In this document: positions 22,684 through 31,920 of the stretch, in pieces
Numbering within the stretch: position 1 is the first letter of the stretch
How the letters are laid out: every line of letters starts with the position of its first letter
From: Nevskia sp.
GTDB lineage: Bacteria > Pseudomonadota > Gammaproteobacteria > Nevskiales > Nevskiaceae
Length of the DNA stretch: 32,052 nucleotides
Direction: 5' to 3'
Assembly: GCF_023266035.1 (NCBI RefSeq)
Contig: NZ_JAHFRY010000038.1
Coordinates: 1-32,052, forward strand
Notes under the pieces: model-generated
The model's input: the letters and a program-made list of their open reading frames with translations, nothing else
What the model was told of the DNA's origin: nothing
Databases searched by the model: none
Program-made: the position numbers and the translations under genes

Positions 22684-23127
22684 ATGCGTCGACCGATGCA
22701 CACCATCGCTGCCGTACTCACGATCGCATCGCTGCTGGCACCGCCATCCGCGGTCGCCCGCGATACACGCCTGCAATTGCCGATCGCCGATGCCACGACC
22801 AGCGCCGGAAACAGGCTTGGCAATGCCGTGAAGTTGTTCTGGGGGCCGCAAGCCTATCCGGAAGTCGAGCATCGCTTCGCGACCGTGACCGCCAACAAGA
22901 AGACCAACTTCTTCAATAAGTCAGACAAGGAAGGCTGTGAGTGGGCATGGCTATCGGCCGTGCTCGCGCTGCAGGAACGCGCGGTCCGTGAAGGCGGCAA
23001 TGCGGTAGTCGAGATCACCAGCGTTTACCGTGGCGGCGTGCTGTCCAGCGAGAGAGAATACGAGTGCGGTGCCGGCTCCGTGATCGGTGGCGTTGCCTTG
23101 CAGGGCACCATCGTCAAGCTGAAGTAA
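22684..23127 (+). CDS. Small exported protein, family often mis-named 'excinuclease ATPase subunit'
   Basis: This 147-residue protein has a signal peptide cleaved near PSAVA-RDT. The conserved core TANKKTNFFNKSDKEGCEWAWLSA with C85, and EYECGAG with C128, matches a periplasmic family that databases often wrongly label as excinuclease. The two cysteines could form a disulfide. The function is unknown. A good GGGAG site stands 8 nt before the ATG. It follows the polyene operon on the same strand, but the 64-bp gap leaves co-transcription open. Confidence 0.8.
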   Translation: MRRPMHTIAAVLTIASLLAPPSAVARDTRLQLPIADATTSAGNRLGNAVKLFWGPQAYPEVEHRFATVTANKKTNFFNKSDKEGCEWAWLSAVLALQERAVREGGNAVVEITSVYRGGVLSSEREYECGAGSVIGGVALQGTIVKLK

Positions 23128-23188
23128 TGCCCCAACGACAAGATTCCACGGCAAGATTCAACTGAACCCTCAATCGACTTTCAAGCTC

Positions 23189-23608
23189 ATGAAAATCTTC
23201 CCGCGCCTATTCCTGCTGTTGGCCCTGACGTTCAGCCTGGGCACTGCCCACGCCGCCCGAGGCGCAAAGCCAATGGTCATTCCGACACCGATCGCGGTGC
23301 CGGAAAAAATGGCCGAAAAGAGCGTCGCCAAAGCGATCCAGTCTTCCTTGCTCGGCCGTGGCTGGAGTTGGACAAAAGCCGACGAACAGCCCGGCGCCAT
23401 CGACGCGACGCTCAACGTCCGCCAGCACATGCTGAAGATGCGCATCACCTACGGCGGCGGCATCGTCTCGATGAGCTATCTCGACAGTGCCGTGCTTCAG
23501 TACGAAGTCGACGAAGGCGTGCCGAAGATCCATCCTAATGCCTCGAAGTGGATAGACCTGCTGGCTCAGGACATTCGCACCAATCTCGCTCGCGACCAGC
23601 TTCAGTAG
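23189..23608 (+). CDS. Small exported protein of unknown function
   Basis: This 139-residue protein has a Sec signal peptide ending near TAHA-ARG. The mature part holds an RGWSW segment, an alternating stretch suggesting beta strands (ATLNVRQHMLKMRITY), and IHPNASKWIDLLAQDI near the end, a pattern seen in a widespread family of small periplasmic or lipoprotein-like proteins. There is no lipobox cysteine. The function is not known. It lies 61 bp after the previous gene and ends at a hairpin terminator shared with the convergent gene. Confidence 0.75.
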   Translation: MKIFPRLFLLLALTFSLGTAHAARGAKPMVIPTPIAVPEKMAEKSVAKAIQSSLLGRGWSWTKADEQPGAIDATLNVRQHMLKMRITYGGGIVSMSYLDSAVLQYEVDEGVPKIHPNASKWIDLLAQDIRTNLARDQLQ

Positions 23609-23640
23609 TTGCGCAGCTGCGTAGGCTGCGCAGACTTTAA
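23609..23640 (+). terminator. Intrinsic terminator between convergent genes
   Basis: The perfect 8-bp stem TGCGCAGC/GCTGCGCA (23610-23617 and 23625-23632) has a 7-nt loop and is followed by GACTTTAA. It sits directly after the stop of the small exported protein and before the convergent lipoprotein gene. The T-run is short, so efficiency is uncertain. Confidence 0.55.
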
Positions 23641-23649
23641 CTGCCCACC

Positions 23650-24306
23650 CTACGGCTTCGGCTTAGTCTGGCCGCCCAGCGCCTTTATCACTTCCGCAGT
23701 CTTGAACAGCTCCTCGAGCTTGTTTGCGAAGGCTTGCGGCGCCCGATCGCTGACGTAAGCCTCGTTACCGAAAAACTTGCCGCCGATCTCGTCGCGGCCC
23801 TTCAACGACTGTCGTGCGATCAGCCGGCCGCGCTCGTCGTAGATCGCCAGGCTCAGATCGAAATACAGCGCGGCCTTGGTCCGGGTGTCGGTTTTCCACT
23901 CATTCACGGTCAGCAGCACCAGACGCCGCGCCCGTGTCGCCAGCAGCCGGTCACGCACGGCAGCACCGGACTCCTTGAACGTGACGGCAACACCGGTCTC
24001 GCGATAGCCGGCCGAAGTCAGCGCGCCGCTCAGCGTCTTGCCGAGATCGATATCGAGCGCCTGACCTGAAGTGGTGCTGACATCGAACGGAATGCCGAAG
24101 CGGTTGCGCTGCAAGCCGACGAAAGACGGCGGCTTGTCGCCCGACTTCACGTAGCTGCGCTGATCGTGCACGGCGCTGGCGACGCTGCCAGAACCCTGAT
24201 ACGCGAGATTCGCCGGCTTGGCGTCGTAGGCGTATTCGTTGCCGATTGCGCAGCCCACAAGCCACGCAGTCGTCGCGATCAGCAGCAGACGGAATCCCTG
24301 TCTCAT
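23650..24306 (-). CDS. Lipoprotein of unknown function downstream of gyrA
   Basis: This 218-residue protein has a lipoprotein signal peptide ending in LVGC (C19). The mature region contains DIDLGKTLSGALTSAGY, RLVLLTVNEWKTDT and LYFDLSLAIYDERG, a pattern of periplasmic outer-membrane-facing lipoproteins; no named function is recognised. A GGAG ribosome site lies six nt before the ATG. It is co-directional with gyrA, 50 bp downstream, with no obvious terminator between them, so read-through from gyrA is possible. Confidence 0.8.
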   Translation of the reverse strand: MRQGFRLLLIATTAWLVGCAIGNEYAYDAKPANLAYQGSGSVASAVHDQRSYVKSGDKPPSFVGLQRNRFGIPFDVSTTSGQALDIDLGKTLSGALTSAGYRETGVAVTFKESGAAVRDRLLATRARRLVLLTVNEWKTDTRTKAALYFDLSLAIYDERGRLIARQSLKGRDEIGGKFFGNEAYVSDRAPQAFANKLEELFKTAEVIKALGGQTKPKP

Positions 24307-24356
24307 CGTGTGCTCCGGTTAGCCCCGACGACTGCGTATTCAAAACCTGCCTGCGC

Positions 24357-27104
24357 TTACTCCGCCGGTGGCGACGTATCGTCTTCCAGGGCTATGGGTG
24401 CCGGATCAGTCGGCAATGCCCCACCCGTCTCATCGACCACCCCGTCGACCACCCCATTGACAACATCAGGCTCCGGTTCGATGCGATCAAGGCCGACCAG
24501 ACGATCACCCTCGCTCGGCCGTGCCACGCGCACACCCTGGGTGTTGCGACCAAGTTGCTTGACCTCGCTGGCCTTGACTCGGATCAGGTGGCCGGCGTCG
24601 GAGATCAGCATCAGCTCGTGGCGATCGTTGATGTCGAGCGCGCCGAGTAGCCTGCCAGACTTCTCCGACAGCGCCTGAGCAATCACGCCCTGGCCACCGC
24701 GACCGCGCAGCGGGAAGCCGGCGATCGGCGTGCGCTTGCCGTAGCCGAATTCGGAGACGGTGAGGATGTCGCCTTCCTGGGCGACGATCAGCGCGATCAG
24801 CTTGGCGCCGCTGGCGATCGGTTCGGCGGTGGCTTCCTCGCCATCCGCTTCGACCGTCGCCGATTCGTCATCGTCACTGGCGCCGGACTTCACGATCAGG
24901 CGCATGCCGCGCACGCCGGTGGCACCGCGGCCCATCGGGCGCACATCCTTTTCGTTGAAGCGGATCACCCGGCCAGCGTCGGAGAACAGCAGCACGTCGC
25001 TTTCACCCGATGTCAGCACCACGCCGACCAGTTCGTCGTCGACCCGGAGATCGACAGCAATGATGCCGGCGGTGCGCGGACGCGAGAAATCTTCCAGTGG
25101 CGTCTTCTTGACCGTGCCGCCGCGGGTGGCCATGAACACGTACTGGCCGGTGTCGAAGCGCTTGATCGGCAGCGCGACGCTGATCCGTTCGCCGTCTTCC
25201 AGCGGCAGCAGATTGTTGAACGGCTTGCCCTTGGCGCCCGAGCCGCCGGTGGGCAGTTCGAACACGCGCAGCCAGTACATGCGGCCGCGCGAGCTGAAGC
25301 ACAGCAGCCAGTCGTGCGAATGGGCGACCCAGACGCCGTTGACGTAATCGTCTTCCTTGGTCGCCGCCGCGGTGCGGCCACGGCCGCCGCGCTTCTGCAC
25401 CTGGTACTCGGACAGCGGCTGCGCCTTGACGTAGCCGGCCTTGGACAAGGTCACGACCATGTCCATCGGCGTGATCAGGTCTTCGCGGTTCAGATTGAGT
25501 GCGAAATCGGTGATCTCGGTACGGCGCTCGTCGCCGAAGTTGTCCTTGACGTCGAGCAGCTCGGCCTTGATCACGCCGAGCAGGCGCGGCTCGGACGCGA
25601 GGATGTCCATGTAGTCGAGGATCGCTTCGAGGATCGTGCGGTACTCGTCGTGGATCTTGTCCTGCTCCAGGCCGGTGAGGCGCTGCAGACGTAGGTCAAG
25701 AATCGCCTGCGCCTGAAGATCGGACAGCCGATACAGGCTTTCCGGCCCCGGTAGCGCACCGATGATCGCCTGCATGCCGAACTCGGCGTCGAGGCCCAGC
25801 GGACGCGAAGCGTCGGCACCGGCGCGCGACAGCATGTCGGCGACTTGCCCGGCTCGCCAGTTGCGGCTCATCAGCCCGGCCTTGGCTTCGGCGGCATTCG
25901 GCGAGCGACGGATCAGCTCGATCACTTCGTCGATGTTGGCCAGTGCCACCGACAGGCCTTCGAGGATGTGGGCGCGGTCGCGAGCCTTGTTGAGCAGGAA
26001 CTGCGTGCGCCGCGTCACCACTTCGCGGCGATGGCGCAGGAAGATTTCCAGGAGCTGCTTGAGCCCCATGGTCTTCGGCTGGCCGTCGTCGAGCGCAACC
26101 ATGTTGATGCCGAACACGGTCTGCAGCTGGGTCTGCTGATAAAGGTTGTTGAGCACCACCTCGGCGTTTTCGCCGCGGCGAAGCTCGATGACCATGCGCA
26201 TGCCGTCCTTGTCGGACTCATCGCGCAGATCGGTGATGCCTTCGATCTTCTTTTCCTTGACCAGCTCGGCGATCTTTTCGATCAGCCGCGCCTTGTTGAC
26301 CTGATACGGAAGTTCGGTGGTGACGATCGCCTGACGATCGCCGCCGCGCTCGAAGTCCTCGAAATGCGTGCGGGCGCGCAGCACGATGCGGCCGCGGCCG
26401 GTTTCGTAGGCTTCCTTCAGGCCGGCAGCGTCGAGGATCAGGCCTGCGGTCGGGAAATCCGGCGCCGGCACCAGCTTCATCAGCGCGTCGAGATCCATGT
26501 CCGGGTTGTCGATCAGCGCCACGCAGGCGTCGATCACTTCGGACAGGTTGTGCGGCGGAATATTGGTCGCCATGCCGACCGCGATGCCGCTCGAACCGTT
26601 GACCAGCAGGTTCGGGATGCGCGTCGGCAGCACCGCCGGTTCGTGCTCGGAACCGTCGTAGTTCGGCACGAAATCGACGGTGTCCTTGTCGATGTCGGCG
26701 ACCAGTTCCATCGCGATCTTCGACATCCGCACTTCGGTGTAGCGCATCGCCGCCGGGCGATCGCCGTCCACCGAGCCAAAGTTGCCCTGGCCATCGACCA
26801 GCATGTAGCGCAGCGAGAACGGCTGCGCCATGCGGACGATGGTGTCGTAGATCGCCGTATCGCCGTGCGGATGGTATTTACCCATCACGTCGCCGACGAT
26901 GCGCGCCGATTTCCGGAACGGCTTGTTGTAGTGATTGCCCTGATCGTTCATCGCGTACAGCGAGCGGCGATGCACAGGCTTCAGGCCATCACGGGCGTCA
27001 GGGAGCGCTCGGCCGACGATCACGCTCATCGCGTAATCGAGGTAGGAACGCCGCATCTCGTCTTCGAGATTGACGGACAGAACTTCTTTGGCGAAATCAG
27101 TCAT
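24357..27104 (-). CDS. gyrA: DNA gyrase subunit A
   Basis: GyrA (915 residues) cuts and rejoins DNA in the A2B2 gyrase that introduces negative supercoils. The catalytic tyrosine is Y122 in AAMRYTEVR. The quinolone-determining region reads GDTAIYD, with T83 and D87 in E. coli numbering; Thr at 83 is the natural residue in several groups. The GyrA-box QKRGGRG is present, followed by the beta-pinwheel domain. An acidic insert ([20 protein letters not shown]) lies in the C-terminal domain, and the tail is acidic with a [11 protein letters not shown] repeat. A candidate promoter lies about 125 nt upstream. In many relatives serC follows gyrA directly. Confidence 0.98.
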   Translation of the reverse strand: MTDFAKEVLSVNLEDEMRRSYLDYAMSVIVGRALPDARDGLKPVHRRSLYAMNDQGNHYNKPFRKSARIVGDVMGKYHPHGDTAIYDTIVRMAQPFSLRYMLVDGQGNFGSVDGDRPAAMRYTEVRMSKIAMELVADIDKDTVDFVPNYDGSEHEPAVLPTRIPNLLVNGSSGIAVGMATNIPPHNLSEVIDACVALIDNPDMDLDALMKLVPAPDFPTAGLILDAAGLKEAYETGRGRIVLRARTHFEDFERGGDRQAIVTTELPYQVNKARLIEKIAELVKEKKIEGITDLRDESDKDGMRMVIELRRGENAEVVLNNLYQQTQLQTVFGINMVALDDGQPKTMGLKQLLEIFLRHRREVVTRRTQFLLNKARDRAHILEGLSVALANIDEVIELIRRSPNAAEAKAGLMSRNWRAGQVADMLSRAGADASRPLGLDAEFGMQAIIGALPGPESLYRLSDLQAQAILDLRLQRLTGLEQDKIHDEYRTILEAILDYMDILASEPRLLGVIKAELLDVKDNFGDERRTEITDFALNLNREDLITPMDMVVTLSKAGYVKAQPLSEYQVQKRGGRGRTAAATKEDDYVNGVWVAHSHDWLLCFSSRGRMYWLRVFELPTGGSGAKGKPFNNLLPLEDGERISVALPIKRFDTGQYVFMATRGGTVKKTPLEDFSRPRTAGIIAVDLRVDDELVGVVLTSGESDVLLFSDAGRVIRFNEKDVRPMGRGATGVRGMRLIVKSGASDDDESATVEADGEEATAEPIASGAKLIALIVAQEGDILTVSEFGYGKRTPIAGFPLRGRGGQGVIAQALSEKSGRLLGALDINDRHELMLISDAGHLIRVKASEVKQLGRNTQGVRVARPSEGDRLVGLDRIEPEPDVVNGVVDGVVDETGGALPTDPAPIALEDDTSPPAE

Positions 27105-27229
27105 TCGTAGAGTGTTCTGAATGCGGTTTTAGGCGCACCGGCTCAGGATTCCTGCGATGCGGTGGCCGATGCTTCGTGGCCGTGGTCGTCATCGGAAAGC
27201 CTGCGGGCGGGCTGCCAATTGAAGCCGGC

Positions 27230-27235
27230 ATTTTA
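27230..27235 (-). promoter_or_regulatory. Candidate -10 element for gyrA
   Basis: In the 237-bp gap between ruvA and gyrA the minus strand shows TAAAAT about 125 nt before the gyrA ATG, the only good -10-like hexamer seen there. A matching -35 is weak. No gene is visible in the gap; the ruvA-proximal part has short GC-rich repeats only. A gyrA promoter, often supercoiling-sensitive, is expected here. Confidence 0.33.
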
Positions 27236-27341
27236 GCAGTTCACGCCCCGCAAGGCCCGCATTTGCCGCCTGTGACGCGACACGGGGTATCCCGTCAGGG
27301 GGAAAGGGGTGCGCGGCTGCGCGCCGAAACGGGCGTCAGGA

Positions 27342-27941
27342 TCAGCGAATCGCGCGTTTCAGGGCTTCGCGGATGATCTGATCGGTGCTCATGCCGTCCT
27401 TGTGCACGGCATCGGTGAGTTTCTGCGCTTCCGGTGGTTTGTAGCCCAGAGACTCCAGTGCGGCGCGCGCTTCGGACATCGGGCTGGCCGGAATGCTCAC
27501 GCCGGAGGCGTTCAGCATGCCGAGATCGCCCGGCCCGCCAGCGCCGGCCTTGTCGCGTAGTTCGATGACGATGCGCTCGGCGGTTTTCTTGCCGATGCCC
27601 GGCAGCTTGACCAGCCGGCCGGTCTCCGCGGCACGGACCGCCGCCCAGAAATCCTCGACACCGATGCCGGACAGGATCGCCAGCGCCAGCTTCGGCCCGA
27701 TGCCGCTGATCTTGATGATCTCGCGGAACAGGTTCTTCTCGGTCTGGGTCGCGAAGCCGAACAACAGCTGAGCGTCCTCGCGAACCACCAGATGGGTCTG
27801 CAGCACCACCGCTTCACCAATCGCCGGCAGCTTGAAGAAGGTCGACATCGGCGCTTCGATCTCGTAGCCAACGCCGTGCACATCGAGCAGCAGCAGCGGT
27901 GGCTGCTTGGCGATCAGGGTGCCGCTGAGTCTGCCGATCAT
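27342..27941 (-). CDS. ruvA: Holliday junction branch migration protein RuvA
   Basis: RuvA (199 residues) binds Holliday junctions as a tetramer and loads the RuvB motor. The OB-fold N-terminus MIGRLSGTL is followed by two helix-hairpin-helix motifs (GIGPKLALAILSGIG near 80 and LPGIGKKTAERI near 115) and the C-terminal RuvB-contacting domain (ARAALESLGY). The ATG is 13 nt after the ruvC stop. ruvB, which usually follows, is absent: the next gene is gyrA. Confidence 0.96.
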   Translation of the reverse strand: MIGRLSGTLIAKQPPLLLLDVHGVGYEIEAPMSTFFKLPAIGEAVVLQTHLVVREDAQLLFGFATQTEKNLFREIIKISGIGPKLALAILSGIGVEDFWAAVRAAETGRLVKLPGIGKKTAERIVIELRDKAGAGGPGDLGMLNASGVSIPASPMSEARAALESLGYKPPEAQKLTDAVHKDGMSTDQIIREALKRAIR

Positions 27942-27954
27942 CTTGGGAGGCCGT

Positions 27955-28518
27955 TCATCGTGGGGAAGGAGTCCGGGGTTTCGCCACCACCGCATTGCCC
28001 CAGGCGCCACGCAGCGCTTCGCCGGTCTTGATCACTGTGCCGCGAACGTGGGCATGGCAGAGGGCGACGGCCAGCGCATCGGAGGCATCGGTAGGCGCCG
28101 CTTCCGGCAGATTCAGCAGGATCTTGATCATGTGCTGCACCTGCTGCTTCTCGGCTCGGCCATTGCCGACTACGGCGGACTTGATCTGCGCCGGCGCGTA
28201 TTCGGCCACCGGCAAGTCAGCGAAAGCCAGCGCACAGATTGCCGCCCCGCGCGCCTGCCCGAGGATCAGCGCGCTGGAGACATTGCGATTGACGAACACT
28301 TCCTCGATCGCGGTTTCCTGCGGCTGGTACTGGCGGATCACCTCGCCCACTTCCTTGAAAATGCGCAGCAGCCGAGCCGGCAGTTCGCCAGCTTCGAGAT
28401 GAATACGGCCGTGATCGATGCAGCGCGAACGATTACCGCCGTGTTCGATCACGCCCCAGCCGGTGATGCGCGAGCCGGGGTCGATGCCGAGGATGCGGAC
28501 CGGTGCGCTGACCGCCAC
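27955..28518 (-). CDS. ruvC: Crossover junction endodeoxyribonuclease RuvC
   Basis: RuvC (187 residues) is the resolvase that nicks Holliday junctions symmetrically. The acidic catalytic residues are visible: D13 in ILGIDPGSR, the Glu in AIEEVFVN and the Asp pair in [15 protein letters not shown]. The start is a GTG at 28518, only two nt beyond the yebC stop; no ATG lies near the conserved RILGIDPG start. Coupling to yebC upstream and ruvA downstream is the common bacterial arrangement. Confidence 0.95.
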   Translation of the reverse strand: MAVSAPVRILGIDPGSRITGWGVIEHGGNRSRCIDHGRIHLEAGELPARLLRIFKEVGEVIRQYQPQETAIEEVFVNRNVSSALILGQARGAAICALAFADLPVAEYAPAQIKSAVVGNGRAEKQQVQHMIKILLNLPEAAPTDASDALAVALCHAHVRGTVIKTGEALRGAWGNAVVAKPRTPSPR

Positions 28519-28520
28519 CT

Positions 28521-29243
28521 TCAGGCCGGAAGATCGGCGTTGTGATGCACGTCCTGCACGTCGTCGAGTTCTTCCAGACGGGCGATCAGCTTGGCCATCT
28601 GCACGGCCGCTTCGCCGTCGAGCGCAGCACGCGTCGCCGGACGCATCAGCACGTCCGAGTCGATCGGCGTCAGACCGGCTTTCTCGAGCGCGCCCTTGAC
28701 TGCCAGATAAGCTTCCGGCGTGGTCAGCACGTCGATGAAACCATCCTCGTTGAGGACGTCATCGGCGCCGTTTTCCAGTGCGATTTCCATGATCTTGTCT
28801 TCGAGCGTCGCATCGTCGCGGATGTCGAAAATGATTTCGCCGGTCTTGGTGAACTGGAACGCGACCGAGCCCGACGTCCCCAGGTTACCGCCGTTGCGGC
28901 TGAACGCGGCGCGCACGTCGGCAACGGTGCGGGTGGCGTTGTCGGTCATGCAGTCGACCATCACCGCGACGCCGCCGGGGCCGTAGCCCTCGTAGCGGAT
29001 TTCGACGACCTGCTCGGTGGCGCCCTCGCCCGTGCCGCGCTTCAGCGCACGTTCGATGGTGTCCTTGGTCATGTTCGCGGTCAGCGCCTTGTCGATCGCC
29101 AGCCGCAGACGCGGGTTGGCATTCGGATCGCCACCACTGGCACGGGCCGCGATGGTGATCTCGCGAATGAACTTGGTGAATTTCTTCGCCTTGACGGCGT
29201 CGGTGGCGTTCTTGCGCCCTTCGATGCTCGGACCACGCCCCAT
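28521..29243 (-). CDS. yebC: YebC/PmpR-family protein
   Basis: This 240-residue protein is of the YebC/TACO1 family, with the conserved start [20 protein letters not shown] (close to the typical AGHSKW variant), [14 protein letters not shown] and [10 protein letters not shown]. Members have been described as transcription regulators and, more recently, as translation factors easing ribosome stalling; which applies here is not decided. An excellent GGAG site lies 7 nt before the ATG. It sits directly upstream of ruvC, a standard neighbour. Length is normal. Confidence 0.94.
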   Translation of the reverse strand: MGRGPSIEGRKNATDAVKAKKFTKFIREITIAARASGGDPNANPRLRLAIDKALTANMTKDTIERALKRGTGEGATEQVVEIRYEGYGPGGVAVMVDCMTDNATRTVADVRAAFSRNGGNLGTSGSVAFQFTKTGEIIFDIRDDATLEDKIMEIALENGADDVLNEDGFIDVLTTPEAYLAVKGALEKAGLTPIDSDVLMRPATRAALDGEAAVQMAKLIARLEELDDVQDVHHNADLPA

Positions 29244-29266
29244 GATCTACTCCTGTGTGTCATCCC

Positions 29267-29300
29267 GACAGGCACCGCGCCAGCCATGGCGCGGGCTGTC
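29267..29300 (-). terminator. Strong hairpin in the lpd-yebC gap
   Basis: The inner perfect 8-bp stem CCGCGCCA/TGGCGCGG (29275-29282 with 29287-29294, 4-nt loop) is extended by the outer arms GACAG/CTGTC. It lies just after the lpd stop on the minus strand. No U-tract follows, so it may be a weak terminator or an RNA-protecting structure; it also stands just before the yebC ribosome site. Confidence 0.4.
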
Positions 29301-29310
29301 CAAACAAGAT

Positions 29311-30759
29311 TTACTTTTTCTTGTTGGCGGAGTGGATCGCGTGGCCATCCACCGCCAGCGCGGCTTCATGGAAGGTTTCCGACAAGCTCGGATGGCCGTG
29401 CATGGTCAGCTGGATGTCCTGGGTGGTCGCCGCGAATTCCAGCGCCAGCACCGCTTCGGCACAGAGTTCCGAGACATACGGACCGATCATGTGGACGCCG
29501 AGGATGCGGTCGGTCTTGACGTCGGAGACGAACTTCACCTGGCCGGCGATCGCTTCCATCGCGCGAGCGCGGCCGTTGGCGGCGAACGGGCTGGAACCGG
29601 TCTTCACTTCAAAGCCGGCGGCCTTGGCCTGCTCTTCCGACAGGCCGACCCAGGCGATTTCCGGGCTGGTGTAGATCACCGACGGAATCGCGTTGTAATT
29701 GACCTCGGATTTCTCGCCGTGCAGCTGCTCGATCAGCACCACGCCTTCCTCGATCGCCTTGTGCGCCAGCATCGCGCCTCCGGTGACATCGCCGACGGCA
29801 TAGATGCCGGCAGCCGAAGTCTTGTAGTGCTTGTCGATCTTGACGAAGCCACGCTCGTCGAGCGCGACACCGGCGACATCGGCACCGAGCTTGTCGGTGA
29901 ACGGACGGCGGCCAACGGCGACGATCAGCTTGTCGAAGGTTTCCTTCTTGGTTTCGCCGTCCTGCTCGTAGGTCACGGTGACATCGGTCTTGCCCTTGGC
30001 AACGGCACTGACCTTGGCGCCGAGACGGATGTCGAGCCCCTGCTTGGTGAACTGGCGCAGCGCTTCCTTGGAAATCGCGGCATCGACCATCGGCAGGAAG
30101 CCGGGCAGCGCTTCGAGGATCACGGTCTTGGCGCCGAGGCGCGACCAGACGCTGCCCAGTTCCACGCCGATGACGCCAGCACCGATGATGCCGAGACGCT
30201 CCGGCACTGCGGAAAAATCGAGCGCGCCCCAGCTGTCGACGATCTTGTCGCCATCGAACGGCGCGATCTTCTTCAGCTCGACCGGTGCCGAGCCGGTGGC
30301 GATCAGGATGTGCTTGGCCTTGTAGGTGGTGGCCACGCCGTCATGGGCCGTGACCTTGACCTGGCCGTTGCCGAGCAGCTCGCCATGGCCGAACACGCCG
30401 GTCACCTTGTTGGCTTGGAACAGCAGCTTGACGCCGCCAGAGTTGGCCTTGGACACCGCCATCTTCCGTTCCTGCATCTTCTTCAGATCCAGTACCGGCG
30501 TGCCGACGCCGATGCCGTGGATCGCGAATTCGTGGCCGGCCTTGTGAAACAGCTCGGACGATTCCAGCAGCGCCTTCGACGGAATGCAGCCGGCGTTGAG
30601 GCAAGTGCCGCCGAAGCTCGGCGTGTTATCGCGGTTCAGCCAGCTATCGATGCACAGCGCCTTCATGCCGAGCTGGGCGGCGCGGATCGCGGCCGGGTAG
30701 CCGGCGGGACCGCCGCCGATAACGATGAGATCAAAGGATGCTTCGGGGGAGTCGCTCAT
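29311..30759 (-). CDS. lpdA: Dihydrolipoyl dehydrogenase (E3)
   Basis: This 482-residue flavoprotein reoxidises dihydrolipoyl groups of 2-oxoacid dehydrogenases. It has the FAD motif GGGPAG at 15-20, the redox disulfide C53/C58 in GGTCLNAGCIPSK, the NAD motif GAGVIGVE and the C-terminal dyad H456/E461 in HGHPSLSE. The sequence resembles the 2-oxoglutarate dehydrogenase type E3, yet no E1 or E2 gene is in the window, so it is a stand-alone copy here. The tail NKKK is short and basic. Confidence 0.95.
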   Translation of the reverse strand: MSDSPEASFDLIVIGGGPAGYPAAIRAAQLGMKALCIDSWLNRDNTPSFGGTCLNAGCIPSKALLESSELFHKAGHEFAIHGIGVGTPVLDLKKMQERKMAVSKANSGGVKLLFQANKVTGVFGHGELLGNGQVKVTAHDGVATTYKAKHILIATGSAPVELKKIAPFDGDKIVDSWGALDFSAVPERLGIIGAGVIGVELGSVWSRLGAKTVILEALPGFLPMVDAAISKEALRQFTKQGLDIRLGAKVSAVAKGKTDVTVTYEQDGETKKETFDKLIVAVGRRPFTDKLGADVAGVALDERGFVKIDKHYKTSAAGIYAVGDVTGGAMLAHKAIEEGVVLIEQLHGEKSEVNYNAIPSVIYTSPEIAWVGLSEEQAKAAGFEVKTGSSPFAANGRARAMEAIAGQVKFVSDVKTDRILGVHMIGPYVSELCAEAVLALEFAATTQDIQLTMHGHPSLSETFHEAALAVDGHAIHSANKKK

Positions 30760-30860
30760 GATCGCGGAATTCCAGGCTGGTTCGGGGCGGCTTGACAGCC
30801 TGCAGCGCTATTGCGCACGGGTCTGAAAAGGCGCATTACTTTATCGCAAGGGCGCGATCG

Positions 30861-30880
30861 TCCGGGAAAATCCGGGAAAA
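30861..30880. repeat. Two tandem copies of TCCGGGAAAA
   Basis: Two exact 10-bp copies follow each other in the 149-bp gap between the TetR gene and lpd. They could be a regulator site upstream of lpd, or simply overlap the T-rich end of the tetR terminator. Confidence 0.6.
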
Positions 30881-30905
30881 AACTTTCGCCGGAGGACTTG
30901 GCAAG
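30877..30905 (-). terminator. Possible terminator of the TetR gene
   Basis: On the minus strand a bulged hairpin (CTTGCC with GGC-GA-AAG, 9-nt loop) just after the tetR stop is followed at once by six T residues. The stem is only six pairs, so this is tentative, but position and U-tract are right. Confidence 0.4.
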
Positions 30906-30908
30906 GGC

Positions 30909-31631
30909 TCAAGCTTTGAGCTTCGCCGCCTCGCGATTGAGCGCACCAGCACCGGCAATCAGGCAGCGGAACAGACCCTTGATCTGGCCGTGCACGGTAT
31001 CGATCGGCGGACGCTCCTTGGCCATCAGCCATTCAATCATCAGTTCTCGGATCGCACCGATCAGCGCCATGCTGCTGTGCCAGTAATCGCCCGGCGGCAG
31101 GCCGCCAGCGTCTACCAGCTGCTGCGTGAACATGTTCAGGATGGTCGCAAACTCGTGTACGGAATGACGGCGTCGCTCGAACATATCGCTGCTGACGCCG
31201 ATCACCTCGACGCAGAGGATGCGGGTGCGTCGGGTATCGACCGTGCAGCTTTCGATGAAGGCGTCGATCGCCGCGAACATCAGTTCTTCGATCGTCTTGC
31301 CGCGCACCTGCAACGCCTTCATGACAGTGGCGCGGGTCTCCAGATTGATCTGCTCGTACAGCGCGATCAGCACGGCCTCACGGGAATCGAAGTGTTCGTA
31401 GAAATGCCGCGTGGTGACTTTGGCGGCGGAACACAGCAGTTCGATCGGCGTGCGGGAAAAACCGCGCTCGGAGAACAAGCTCAGCGCCGCATCAAGCAAG
31501 CGTTGGCGACGTTCGGCAGCTAGTTGTTCGGCCGTACGGCCGGCGTAGCCGCGACGCTTGCTGACTATGGCACCGACTCCGGCAGCCGTCGCACTCGCAG
31601 CCGTCGTTGCATCCCCTTGCTTCAAAGCCAT
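30909..31631 (-). CDS. TetR/AcrR-family transcription regulator
   Basis: This 240-residue protein has an N-terminal helix-turn-helix region at about 45-92 (LLDAALSLFSERGFSRTPIELLCSAAKVTTRHFYEHFDSREAVL), typical of TetR-family repressors, and a helical ligand-binding half. Before the HTH there is an Ala-rich extension of nearly 40 residues. The ATG at 31631 has an AGGAG site 6 nt upstream, better than the longer in-frame starts. The ligand and targets are unknown; lpd or the gene beyond the right edge are candidates. It is far from the polyene cluster, so a role there is not supported. Confidence 0.88.
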   Translation of the reverse strand: MALKQGDATTAASATAAGVGAIVSKRRGYAGRTAEQLAAERRQRLLDAALSLFSERGFSRTPIELLCSAAKVTTRHFYEHFDSREAVLIALYEQINLETRATVMKALQVRGKTIEELMFAAIDAFIESCTVDTRRTRILCVEVIGVSSDMFERRRHSVHEFATILNMFTQQLVDAGGLPPGDYWHSSMALIGAIRELMIEWLMAKERPPIDTVHGQIKGLFRCLIAGAGALNREAAKLKA

Positions 31632-31920
31632 ATGCGCTCCTGAACCCATGCGCCAAGCGGCCGCAAAGCAGCCACCGAGCACTAATGTCTTAATGTTGGG
31701 GTTTTATCAGGATTTTCAGTTTTTCGCATTGATTCCGTAAAAATAGAGTTCATGCTTCCGAGCTGTCGTCATGAATTACAGCATCAAGACTGACAGCACG
31801 AATCATCTGTGCTTCATGCTTTCCCGGCTCATAAGCAGACCGGGAAGATATGGAAACTTGAAGCTGCGGATTTCCAGCTCGCCGTGATTGCAGCAACGCG
31901 AACCGCGAATACTCAGGCCT
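31632..31920. other. Non-coding, AT-richer stretch upstream of the TetR gene
   Basis: No convincing gene is seen. The part from 31681 to 31830 is clearly richer in A and T than the rest and should hold the tetR promoter. A TAATGT direct repeat occurs at about 31684-31696. An inverted repeat TTCCCGG/CCGGGAA with a 12-nt loop lies near 31819-31845 and may be a regulator site or a weak terminator for the minus-strand reading frame to its right. Confidence 0.5.

Noticed and set aside
25845-27110. Plus-strand open frame opposite gyrA
   Set aside because: gyrA is certain on the other strand; the frame has only His/Arg/Val-rich shadow sequence.
29017-30795. Plus-strand open frame opposite yebC and lpd
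   Set aside because: It spans two identified genes and their spacer with no motifs; antisense artefact.
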